Under the pieces are notes generated by a model, which was given only the letters and a program-made list of their open reading frames with translations, was not told the DNA's origin and made no database searches. This document shows positions 36,221-46,602 of a stretch of 64,000 bases of DNA, one piece after another. Source of the DNA: Rhytidiadelphus loreus (Eukaryota; Streptophyta; Bryopsida; Hypnales; Hylocomiaceae); assembly GCA_947034895.1 (NCBI GenBank), contig OX344761.1, forward strand, positions 21,464,863-21,528,862. The letters run 5' to 3'. Both the position numbers and the translations under genes were made by a program. Numbering within the stretch: position 1 is the stretch's first letter; every line of letters starts with the position of its first letter.

Positions 36221-36559
36221 ATGTTTATGATGAAGGGATTCTTGGTAGTCATGGTGTTTGCGGTGTTTGTGCTTACTATTCCTGGAGAAGGACGCCCAGT
36301 TCCAACTCCGTGTTGGGACTTACCCAACCCAGGACCGGATTGTGATCCCCACAACCCCATTCCGACACGTGATTTCCACAACACCATTCCAACACGCCTA
36401 GTTCCAACTCCTTGTTGGGACTTACCCAATCCAGAACCGGATTGTGATCTCCACAACCCCATTCCGGCTCGCCTAGTTCCAACTCCATGTTGGGACTTGC
36501 CTAACCCACGGTTGGATTGTGATCCTCACAACCCTAGTCCTGTAACTATGCTTCCATGA
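36221..36559 (+). CDS. Secreted tandem-repeat peptide precursor (three Cys-Trp repeats), function unknown
   Basis: 112 residues from ATG 36221; the frame upstream has no ATG. Residues 1-24 are a strong signal peptide (FLVVMVFAVFVLTIPGEG). The rest is three repeats, each containing VPTPCWDLPNP, then two variable residues, then DCD and HNP. Cysteines fall at 31/41, 65/75 and 90/100, always nine residues apart, so each repeat could close one disulfide loop around W-D-L-P-N-P. Repeats are separated by Arg-containing links (IPTRLVPTPC, IPARLVPTPC) that could be processing sites. A partial extra copy (DFHNTIPTR) makes the first unit 34 residues; the second is 25. An AATAAA lies at about 36748. I do not recognise the family. 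It could be a multi-copy peptide precursor, a Pro-rich wall protein or a defence peptide; codon differences between repeats argue that it is not a fresh duplication artefact. Confidence 0.72.
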   Translation: MFMMKGFLVVMVFAVFVLTIPGEGRPVPTPCWDLPNPGPDCDPHNPIPTRDFHNTIPTRLVPTPCWDLPNPEPDCDLHNPIPARLVPTPCWDLPNPRLDCDPHNPSPVTMLP

Positions 36560-38839
36560 AGTGTTCTGAAAGCAATGTCCATATTGACAACCTTTTGTAT
36601 TATCAACATGGATATTCATGGCTACAATGGTAGCTTGTGAATTTTAAATGGAGGATTAGTGCATTGGGCTTTTCAATAATACCAATGAACTTACCTTGGT
36701 AGTTGCTCATGGACACTATTACTTTTCATTTGGAAATTTCATTTGAAAATAAATAAAGTTTGTGCCCCTTGATCCATTTCTCAAGTGCAAGCAAGTGTTT
36801 TAAAATTCTTTGAAAAATTGTTCAAATCTTTCGTCTTCTATTTTTCTATTTGAATTATCTTGTGATATTTGTTGTTTTGAGCTTTATGAGTTGGAATGCG
36901 TAAAGAGTGCAAAAAATGTTTTATTTTTACAATCTCTTGGATGCAAGTTTTTTCAATGAAAAGACCCTTAGAGACCTTTCAACACTAAAAGAAACTTGCT
37001 AGCTTCGTGAATACAAGCAAGTAAGAATGGTAGTCTCATTTAATTTTTTACCCTTGAGTGACCATAATTGAATGTGATCTACTCCAATATTGAGGTAGTA
37101 TTTTATAGTGATGAACACAAATGGATTTTGAAGATAAGATCAATTGACCATCTTGTGGCCAAAAGTTATTTATTTTGGGCAATAGATGAAGAAATTTTTA
37201 CCAAGTGATGAATCAATTCAATTCTATAGGCAATCTATGTTCAAAACAAATAAAATACAAATGATAATAAATTCATCCATTCCAAAGTATACACATCTAT
37301 CTTAAATATATTATCATTGCAATATTTGTAGCAATTTATTGATTGTCCACATAAAAAAAATATTGCATAATATTAATTTTGAAATTTTTCTAGTCACATT
37401 TGAACAAATTTCCATTCAAAACCATGGTTTAGTGAAATTTTCTTTGTCATTCTAAGGCATTAATTTTAACATGCTATGAAGAAAAAAAAGTAACTATAAT
37501 TGGTTTTTAACATGCACTTAATTATAAATTAGGCAACTCGATCTTCATATATAGAAGAAGTGAAGTGCTCTCCATTATGAGGTACTTCTACAATTTTTTT
37601 CTCCATCTCAATTTGGAATGATCAAAAGTTCACATTCTATTTTGTAAGTGTGTTTTTACATTATATACTTAAAAATAAAATAGAGACAAGTTTGAGAATT
37701 TTTATTGTTGATTTTTTTTCCCCCTAAAGTAAATAAAAGAAAATAACCATGGATTCTATTGGGGCCTACTATGGATTATAAATTCTTAATCCATTCATTG
37801 TATAAGGAAATTGGTTCTTCTTGCATCAATATTTAAATGGGTGTAGTGGGTATGTTTTTTCCTTTTAGTATACTATAATTTTGATCACTTATTTATAAAA
37901 ATATTCTTCTACAAAATAATATTAAAGTAAAGTGCACGTAAGACGTCTTTAGTTGGTTTAAGTACAGTGAAAACCCCAATGGAAACCATACTTGAAACTT
38001 GATTATACCAAACCAACAATGATTGTTTTTAGAAACATCCTCAATTTTAAAGCGATTAATTTCTAAAATTTTCATATATCAAGGACTATGATTTATCAAA
38101 ATCCACTTCAAAATTGGCATTGATTTATCAAAATCCACTCTAGTGCAAAGAGTCAAAATTTGATTTTTCTTTGTTGCATATTTGTTCATAAGTGTCGCAC
38201 TATACTTAGTGTGAGAATGCGTGGAAGAAATTTCAAAATACTTTGACAACATCAATTGCAAGATAATTGAGTTAAAGTGAAAAAATATGTGATTTTTGAT
38301 AATAAATCACCTTGTCATGAATACTTGATAATAAGACTTCAATTCCTCTTATTTTAATTTTGTAGTACTAGTGAGTCATATTTAGAAAAAAAATCATGTT
38401 GATTTGAGAGTCTACAAGGAAAAAAAATTATTTTTGTTCTTTGAAAAAATTGTTAAGTAGGAGTAACATGCTAGTGTGAAGCAAATGGAGCAACTTGGTG
38501 AGCCTTGCTTGGTGCTTGTAGAACTTATTCTGATGTGGACTTATGGAGTTGGATGAACTTGCTATGAAACAACTTATGTACTAGAGAAAGCGTTGGCCAT
38601 GGCTAATTTTGCCTTGTAAGCAATCATGGGGTGAGCATGGGAGCGACCATGGCCATTCCTTTCTTAGCCCCTAACTGTGTCAATGTCCAGAAAGTGAATG
38701 ATGAACATAGGGCTTCAAGGCGTTGTTTTGTCCCACTAACTTTTCATTCATCCAATGTAACACTTGAATCTTGAAAAGACAATCTTCCTTAATGATCAAT
38801 TTCATGAAATTGTGGTAAATGATATTTCTGTAGAAAGAT
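36560..38839. other. Intergenic, AT-rich, no gene
   Basis: This is the 3' region of the peptide-precursor gene, then AT-rich sequence with no coding signal. Confidence 0.6.
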
Positions 38840-39612
38840 ATAAGCAAAAATGTGTCAACATTAGAGAAAGGATTGAGGCATTAAGGGGTTGAGCACTAAA
38901 ATCAGATAAAGGCACATTCATGGTCGCATGTTGATTCGGCCCGTGAGCAGGGTTTTTTTTTTCATTTTTCATGAAGTGGCGAAGTGGCGATATTAAATGT
39001 TACGGTGGTGTTCCAAGTTTCAACATTCATCCACGTACTAGATAGAAAATGTGTTACTACGTATCTATAATTCTGTTTTCATTCACAATGTGGCGATTTC
39101 ATCCAAGATTTTTCTTGAACTTGAAATTTTTTGGCGATTTCATCCAAAAATTTCCTAAAAATTTCCTATGGTTTGGTGCTAGGAAAAAAAATTTGGTGCA
39201 ATTTTGCACCAAATCGCCAGAAAAAAAAACCCTGCCCGTGAGGCAGTTTCTGCCAATGAATAAAAAAGACCTCTGGAATGTGCCTTCACCTGATTTTAAC
39301 GAAGTTAGAACCCAAAGAGGCCTCTGCATATGCATACCCAGCTTGTGTTCCATAACATTAATTGATGAGGAAGATGAAGATCTTACTTTTTGCTCTCATA
39401 GTGAGAAGTTGGCCATTGCGTATGGACTTATGCACACAAGCCCCGGGAACCCAATGCATGTTTACAGAAACCTTCGAGTGTGTGTTCTGATTGCCGTGCA
39501 ACAACCAAGTTGTTCTCCAAGGTTTCTGGACAAGAGATTAATGCGGTCAGGGACGCAAATCGATTTCATCACTTCAAGATGGCGCGTGTTCTTGTGGTGA
39601 TTACTGGTGTTG
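38840..39612 (+). pseudogene. PPR-DYW C-terminal fragment, frameshifted and split by a MITE
   Basis: This is a remnant of the E/DYW end of a pentatricopeptide-repeat RNA-editing protein. Readable pieces are VNIRERIEALRG and GTFMV upstream of the MITE (38948-39234). After it come NVPSPDFNEV, DEEDEDLTFCSHSEKLAIAY, GLMHTSPGNPMHVYRNLRVC, then in another frame SDCRATTKLFSKVSGQEIN and DANRFHHFK, then in a third frame DGACSCGDYW and a stop. The zinc-binding HSE and CxxC-type residues of the deaminase-like domain are therefore still legible. A GT-repeat slip after RVC and a one-base loss after FHHFK break the frame, and a stop lies upstream of the MITE. No PPR repeats were found, so this is a truncated dead copy. 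DYW proteins are essentially a land-plant family. Confidence 0.82.
38948..39234. mobile_element. hAT-type MITE inserted in the PPR-DYW pseudogene
   Basis: The left end is CAGGGTTTTTTTTTTC, and the right end on the other strand is CAGGGTTTTTTTTTCTGG. The 8-bp sequence CCCGTGAG occurs exactly at both sides (38940-38947 and 39235-39242). An 8-bp duplication with CAGGG ends is the hAT pattern. The element is 287 bp and has no transposase. Removing it restores continuity of the pseudogene's flanks. Confidence 0.88.
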
Positions 39613-40626
39613 AGGTCCACAATTCCAATCAATTATTATGAGAGCACATGTGGCGCGTTTGCCGGTCTTGGACATTGTGCAACTGATTCAATAAGGAAAG
39701 TGGATTGAGTAAAATATGGACATCTTTGAAAGCTTTGATGACCTTCGACACTTTGCAAGCGTGTGCGATGAAATTGAGTCACATGTGCGAGCTATCGATC
39801 ACAACTAGTTCCATTCGACCACTGCGCAAACATTTTATCAAAGGAAGACACCTACATGTGGCAAGCTCCCACCTTGGTTGTGAATTCTGAGCAGATCGAG
39901 CAATTACAGATTTACAGTTTCAGAGCCATTTTGAGGGAGGCCTCTATGAAGCACTCAGTATGTTCACGTACTCATCAGTGCCACTTTGGTGTTCGGATTC
40001 ATGAAATGTACAGGAATGAATAGAATGTGCAGAGTGCAGACCGACTTGACGCCAGCTAATACCCAGCATGTCTATCTGCCTTCTTCATGGAGACCATGGT
40101 GTGATTTGGAGAGCTATGAGTTGTGGACTCCAAAATAGCTTTGCTTCATTCCTTCACAAGTAAGATCTTATAAACTGCGCGAAAAGCTGAGTGACTCAGA
40201 ATTCACGAATTCCAATCGCTCTTCCGTACACTAAGCATGGGACCTTGAGCCTACGGCGTGATCTGGAGAGTCATGACTTGTGGGCTAGCTTTTAGTGTCC
40301 AATAGGTTTTGCCTCTTCACAAATGAGACACCGTAGTTTTTGAAGGACTGCCACAAGGTTGTGAAAAGCCGAGTGACTCAAACCACATAAATTCCAATGC
40401 AGTTCAGTGTCCTAGAATTAGCTCATCACCGCATTAGTAGTTCAAAAGCTTTGACTTCTGATTTTTCAGGAGTAGCTCATCTAGGATCATGTTATTCTAG
40501 CAAACCAGAAACCATGAAACCAGACAGCACAAGGAGCACGGGGAGATCTCAAGCCACTCCTTCGCTTCTTTCATGTTTCGAATGAGGTCGGATATCTCAG
40601 GGTTGCAATCCTAAGCGAAATTCTCA
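39613..40626. other. Intergenic, upstream region of the DJ-1/PfpI gene
   Basis: No gene recognised. Two similar segments, at about 40090-40210 and 40245-40385 (shared motifs: gtgatttggagag or gtgatctggagag, gttgtggact or gacttgtggg, gaaaagc.gagtgactcaga/aa), form an imperfect tandem repeat of about 160 bp. Confidence 0.55.
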
Positions 40627-42573
40627 ATGGCCGAGAGTAACCCTGAAGCTCCCTCTGAGACTGATCCTGACGCTAACCCAGAGGCTGTCCCAGAGGAAGA
40701 GGAAGAGGAGTTTGTGCAGGTGGCCATCCCTATCTTCAAGAATGTGACAGCACTTGATTTCGTGGGACCCTACGAAGTGCTGCATCTGCTTCCCCACGTC
40801 AAGGTGGTGTTTGTCAGCCATGCTAAGGACTCGTACAAGGCTGATCTGGGCATGCTCTCCTTCCAAGCCACCGCCACTTTTGATGAGGTACCCGATCCTG
40901 ACATCATTGTGGTGCCCGGAGGTGGAGGTGTTAGTGACCTTCTGACCGACGCCCCACTCCTGAATTGGATTCGCAAGGTAAGCGCAAGCTCATTTACCGA
41001 GGTAATCTGTGAAGTTGGAAATGCATTGTTTTCTAAGCCCTAATGGACCAAAGATTCATAGTTTGAAATTGACCTATTGACTGATCAAATTGTGGAAAAT
41101 ATCACAAATTTGATTATACCAACCGAATCAGTGAAGAATACTGCATGATTTGGTCTAAAAATAAATGAATCTGAACAAAATAAAGTCTCCATATGGCCTT
41201 CTCAACTACGAACTAAGTGACTATGAGATCCATTTTCGGCTTCTTTGCCCTTTATGGGCTAATTGGATTGATTTGTGAACTTGTGAATTAGGGTGCACTG
41301 AAGCGTTTTTCTCTTGAATGCCAGGCACATGAGACGAGCCTGTACACAACCTCGGTGTGTTCGGGGTCGTTGTTATTAGGAGCCGCAGGAATTCTCAAAG
41401 GGGTGGAAGCCACAACCCACTGGTGTGTCTGGCACATGCTTCTCGATTACGAAGCCAAACCTGTCTACTCTCGAATTGCCCAAGACGTGATCAATCAACC
41501 CTGAAAGGATTGAACAGTGGTCTTTTACCATTTGAACAATGTACACTATTGTTAACAACATCGCAGACTGTTTAAATAAGCAACATATGCTTCATGCTGA
41601 AATTCCTTTGGCATGGAACGGTTCTCCCTCGTTATGGCAAATCGATTTGTGTGACTGAATTGCAGGGCAAGATAATAACTGCAGCTGGAATGACAGCGGG
41701 GATTGATATGGCTTTGAAGTTGGCAGCGCTTATCACTGACGAAACCTCTGCAAGAGTGGTACAATTGATGATGGAGTACGATCCCCAGCCACCCTTTCAC
41801 TGCGGATCTGTCGACCATGCGACCCCCGATACCATCTCGAGAGCTAAAGACTGGCTGGAGAATTTGAACGGATGGACAATTTGCCCGGACTCTGCCTGTT
41901 TTTTTCACAGGTACCCAGATGTGTGAACAATACTTTCTGTGAGTGTATTTAATATTCTAGAGCAATGTTGACCACATTCTAGATTTCGCGTAAGTTGCAC
42001 TGCATGGTTAGAAGAAAGGCCGCTTACTCAAAATATTTGTCTGCGTACCAACACTTTCATTCTTGAACTCAAAGATGTGAGAATATGTGTCGAAGAGATA
42101 TGTCAGAGAATCATAGCAGCTTAGATCCACCGATTCTTCCTTGCCTAACAGTTAGGCCCAAGATTTTAGCATCTCTTACATGTCATTGTCGTCGCATTGG
42201 AGCCATTGACCTGGAACAGTTTTTTTTCAAACCTTTCGTGTTTTAGTGTAAATGAGTGGAAGATGAAAGGCGCATGCGGGTGATCTTATTATACTGAAGA
42301 CATGAGTTGTTTGAAATATGCCTGATGAAAGATGTGTCTGCATGTTCTCGTTTATGAATTTGCAGCCCTCCTGAGATTGATCCTGAGGACATACCCAATG
42401 TATCCACCGAGGAAGTAGCCCCTGAGTCCGGTGACAAAGCCACCGTAGAAGCCCCATCTGAACCAAAACAAGTTTATAGGGCTCCGTTTATTGATCGGGA
42501 GCCTGCTCAAAGACCACCTCACTTGCCCCAGCCTGAGAACAACAGCGATGTATCCACCGTTCGGCCCGTATAA
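40627..42573 (+). CDS. DJ-1/PfpI superfamily protein, isonitrile-hydratase-like, with acidic tails
   Basis: Four exons with matching phases (40627-40977, 41325-41486, 41666-41910, 42366-42573) give 321 residues. The core has the class I glutamine-amidotransferase-like fold: [20 protein letters not shown] with the conserved acidic/Glu loop, [12 protein letters not shown], the nucleophile elbow [15 protein letters not shown] with Cys129, [24 protein letters not shown] and QPPFHCGS. This subgroup includes bacterial and fungal isonitrile hydratases (isonitrile to N-formamide) and AraC-type sensor domains; the true substrate here is unknown. An acidic N-terminus ([20 protein letters not shown]) and a Pro/Glu-rich last exon ([20 protein letters not shown]) flank the domain and are absent from bacterial members. 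The last exon is supported by phase (AG|C) and composition only. The donor of exon 2 (GAC|GTGATC) is weak. Confidence 0.85.
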
Positions 42574-43370
42574 CCAGCCCCTCCAACCTAAAATCATTGC
42601 GAGGGAGTAAATCTTCTCGACCATGAAGGGATGACGAAGAACCAATTTTAGATCTGAGGCCCAACGAACTAATCCACTGCGTTGAAGAAAAATTAAATAT
42701 TCAGGTGGCGCACCCATTCGCCTTGTCTACGTAGAAGTATCACAGCACTCTTTGAAAAACTGCCTCAACACTCTTGGCAAAGGAACCTAGATTCTTTCTG
42801 TGGACAATCCTGTCGGTGGGACGTATCAAATAATTACAGGAAGAAAACTTGTGGTGGCCATTATTTACATTGAATATCAGACTAACTTCTGAAAATTTTG
42901 GTTATGTCTAGTGCTGGACAGAAGTCAAGAAGGGCGAATTCTTGCAATTGCTGAAAAATGTTACGATGTCATACATGTACTTCAAGTTTTGAATATACAT
43001 TGAGCTTAATATTATTTTTAGCTAATGTATCATATATGGTTCAATATCTCCTGATGTGTGATGGAATCAATGACTTGCAAGACAAATATAAGAACAAGAG
43101 CCACTGATAGGAAGTTAGAACATGATTATGAAACGACTTCGATTAGATGCCAATGTCATTTTTCTATGAAATTTTACTGGAAAATATTTCAAGGAGTTTA
43201 GCCTCCCCACAAATGCAATCAGCTCTTGTATGGGCGCTTCATGAACCTCCAACTGATTACCGAACTACTTTAGACAAATCTCTTGAATTCAAATGAAATT
43301 TTGCAAACAGTCTGAAAATGCGATACAAGACAAGAGAAGTCGAAATTACGAGGGTCGAGAAAAATCACAT
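42574..43370. other. Intergenic, no gene
   Basis: This is the 3' region of the DJ-1/PfpI gene. No further coding signal. Confidence 0.6.
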
Positions 43371-43832
43371 TTCACAATGGATCCAACTGCTGTAACACAC
43401 ATTTGTTAATCACAATCCATTAAGTTTGGTAAGAACTGTACAATGTAACACTTCCTGAAAAACATCCTACAAACTAAACTTCCAAACCCCCAGGCAACAC
43501 TCAATTAAGCCTGTGACCTATCCTCGCTCAAAATAGGCGACAATCTTACTTCGACATTGAAGAATTTCCAATATCGACTACTGTTAATGAAATCCAGACA
43601 TTTCATATTAAGTACGCTCGATAGTAACACCTAGAACTCGATCTATGACTACGTATATACTGCCCAGTCACTTTTGAAAACACTGTGCTACCAATAGATC
43701 CTCAAAGGGCCTCCTTATAAACTTGTCACTGCTAACATTGCACAAGATAATTTAGCAGGAAATCGTCTTCAATTCCATGTCTGTGCACCATCTTTCGCTC
43801 GCTCGATCAATTCCATCAATTCAATTATTCAA

Positions 43833-44492
43833 TTAAATGGCCGGCTGGAAGACCTTCTTGATGGCGTCCACGGTGGATACTGAGGTGCCGAACGCCTTCG
43901 CCAACAGCGGACTCGGCACCGACGGCGTGGAACCGAACAGCGCGGGAGCAACCAGCTGAAGGCCGGGGTTCTGCGCATTCAGGATCGACAGCGTGGTGGA
44001 AGGGCTACCGCCGTTCAAAATGAAATGCACCAGGCCTTGAGGGAACAAAAAGAAGTCGTCCTTCTTCAACCACGTCGCGAACAGCTTGCCCGCCGTGTCC
44101 ACGAAGCCCACATACACCGTGCCCTTCGTCACCGTGATGATCTCGGCGCCGCGAGGGTGCGTGTGCGGCGCCACCAAGCCTCCCGGCGCGTAGTTGATCT
44201 TCGCCAGAGAAAGCGCCTGCGTGTTGAGCGCCGGGTAGTTGATGGCCGCGAATCCCAGCGTCAGTCCGATTCCCGCCGGGTTGTTGGTGTCGGCGTTGGC
44301 GCGGAAGGTCGTGAAGGTGAAGTCTGCGGCCGTGAGCCTCGCCGGAGACTTGCAGGCCAGGCCATTGAAGACGAACGGGCTCTTGAGGTCGGCGACGCAG
44401 AAGTCGTTGATGGGTCCGGGGTCCCCAGCGGCCACCATCGCCACGAGTAAGACCGCGGCCAGCAGGAAGGCCACACTCATCAGCTTCGCCAT
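43833..44492 (-). CDS. Germin-like protein 2 (secreted cupin), intact
   Basis: 219 residues, intronless, same strand as copy 1 and about 16 kb away. It differs from copy 1 at residue 129 (Asp to Gly) and at the last two residues (Ala-Ile instead of Thr-Met). Signal peptide, Cys32/Cys47 and the metal ligands His110, His112, Glu117 and His156 are all retained, so the two proteins should behave alike. Near identity of coding sequence against more diverged flanks suggests recent duplication or gene conversion. Overlapping long frames on both strands are shadows of the GC-rich codons. Confidence 0.95.
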   Translation of the reverse strand: MAKLMSVAFLLAAVLLVAMVAAGDPGPINDFCVADLKSPFVFNGLACKSPARLTAADFTFTTFRANADTNNPAGIGLTLGFAAINYPALNTQALSLAKINYAPGGLVAPHTHPRGAEIITVTKGTVYVGFVDTAGKLFATWLKKDDFFLFPQGLVHFILNGGSPSTTLSILNAQNPGLQLVAPALFGSTPSVPSPLLAKAFGTSVSTVDAIKKVFQPAI

Positions 44493-44695
44493 CGCCGCAG
44501 CTAATTAGTGTACAGCAACCGAAATCTGACTTCGAAACGGGGAAGTTCTTGCGCACACTAACTAGCGAACCTCAGTATATCCCTGTTCCGATAGAAAGAC
44601 TTAGAGGCAGTGAACTTCGAGCGGACAGATACTGGCTGAGATTGCTGGTGTGAGAGCTAGATGGAGATGATGAGTCAAAGGAGTTGGGTCACCAA

Positions 44696-44701
44696 TTTAT
44701 A
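44696..44701 (-). promoter_or_regulatory. TATA box of germin-like gene 2
   Basis: TATAAA on the minus strand inside the block ccaatttatagtatggccaa, which is shared exactly with copy 3. Confidence 0.6.
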
Positions 44702-45586
44702 GTATGGCCAAGATGTGAGCCAAAATTCTTGATGTTCTCGATCAAGTCTGATGGTATGTGTCGCTGCTGACAAGAAAGCCGCTCTTGGGGTGCCTTCATA
44801 CCGACCGTTTTACCCCGAAGCGCCACATATCATTTTTACTGCAGAGCGATCGCTAATTCACGACTTCAAGTGTAGATCGATCTATCGATGTGGGTCGGCA
44901 TTTTTACCTTTTCACGAGGCGTGGACTTTTGTTGTCCTTTGGCGATTGTGCGGAATCCTCCGAGGACGAATTTTATCTACTGTAATTTGGGTATTTGCGT
45001 ATACCAATCCAAGCCACTGAAGAATTAACAAGTGTGAATGGAACTCAGGGCTCCGGTGAAGCCGCACGTAAGTTAGGCATGCCGACTCCTGTCTTGGCAT
45101 CATTTCTGGAATTCCAGGCACTAAACTTGGTAGCACATACGCTACAGTGGTGATGACAGCCTGACTGACTTGGGTCTCGAGTGTGAACACTCATAATCTT
45201 GAACTTGAACTGCGTGGATGCGGCGACGGAATATCAACAATCAGACCTATATCTGTACCTACGATCTGGTTAGGCCTTTTCGGTATAACACTCGTAAAAC
45301 ACTCCTGCGAGTCCGGGGTTGGGTTGTACACTTGATTACTTGAACTCTCCTTTTTGCAATGAATTTATCTTTCATGTGCACCCAAAATATATTTTACATA
45401 TCTGTACCGGCGATCCGCTTGTTAGTTGTTACCCCTCTCGTGAATTCGTTGGTACTTTCATAGCGGATTGACAAGTGCCTCCTCCAATTCATTCATTCTC
45501 ATTTCTGCATCAAAAGCTGGACAAGAGAGAGAATATAATCTGGGCGGTTCTTCAAGTGTTCAGGCGGAACCAGCATTCATTTGATA

Positions 45587-45822
45587 TTAACCCTTAGCCC
45601 TGAAACGACGAGCTGGTCCCCGTGGAAATCAGCTGTTTTTGAACTGTATGATTTGTTGCCTTGAAAAAATGCAAAAGAACTCATTGGAAGTCAAATTACT
45701 GTAGAAGACGTTTCCTTTTCACACAAAATTTGGAGGATAAATAGTTGCACTTTTGTCCCATATGGAGAGATTCTTTGTCATTCATTGGCCAAAAAACATC
45801 CTTTGTGTCGTTTATAGGTTAA
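45587..45822. mobile_element. MITE family C, copy 2 (TTAA-CCC ends)
   Basis: The left end is TTAACCCTTAGCC and the right end on the other strand is TTAACCTATAAACGAC. The body shares ggaagtcaaattactgta, ggataaatagttgcactttt and tctttgtcattcattgg with the copy at 20161. The ends are more diverged than in copy 1. Confidence 0.65.
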
Positions 45823-46602
45823 ACAACATTCGCTGACTTTAAAGGTAATCCAAAGGGGGATAAAAAACCTATTTTAAACAAATACAAAATTGGAGGGCTT
45901 GGACATTGAACTAGAAAGGTTCAAGTTTAAAAAAAAAACATGATGATTACTATAGCTTAATAAAATATGCTTAACCAAACAAATGACAAATTCTATTGCA
46001 CATGCTTAATTTCTCATTTGAAGAATGTCAGATTCAATTATAAGCACAATCAAAACCTTGTCACCAACTCACCATATAGGCAAACCTTGGAGGGTCCAAG
46101 GAGCTTCTAGTTGGACTCTTGATCTATGCCATTCAAAGACCTAATGGAAACAAGCCCTAAAGCAAGAGCTCTTATTTCTACTATGTGCCTAATTATGTCA
46201 TTTTGTAGCTACTACATACCTACCATATACATGTAGAGTACATTTGGAAATTTGGAATGTATACAATTGAATGATATAGTGGCACAAATAGGGAGGCTTT
46301 TAAATTGTGGCACAACTAGACTAGTAGGGTCTCCAACTTTACCAACAGCTTCAAAGAAGCTACTTAGGCTCTTATCTACTTTCCATAGATCATCTACCTC
46401 TTGGTAGGAGTATAATGAATCTTAATCTTTACCATTTTTTTCCAACAACAAATTTGGTAGAAGGATCACTCATATTCCTTGATTTTTGAGGGAATGCCAA
46501 TCCCTCTAAAATTAAATAAAAGGAGTAATCAATCTTCCAATTAGGTGCATTGCTTTAAGTATTTAAACATCAAAATTTATCCTAACCCAACTAGAGATTG
46601 AT
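45823..46602. other. Intergenic, no gene
   Basis: AT-rich sequence with no coding signal or clear repeat. Confidence 0.6.

Larger units (their letters stand above)
43370..45480. repeat. Germin-like duplication unit 2
   Basis: The flanks match unit 3 on both sides: the 3' side shares tgctgtaac.cacat, aacacttcctgaaaa and aaacttccaaac with about 50265-50370. The 5' side shares gctaattagtgtacagcaac and the caatttatagtatggccaa promoter block. It matches unit 1 less closely. Units 2 and 3 are therefore the most recent pair in their flanks. Confidence 0.75.

Noticed and set aside
44005..44556. 183-codon minus-strand frame in a second frame of germin-like gene 2
   Set aside because: An out-of-frame reading of a well-supported gene. 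The signal peptide and metal ligands are in the other frame.
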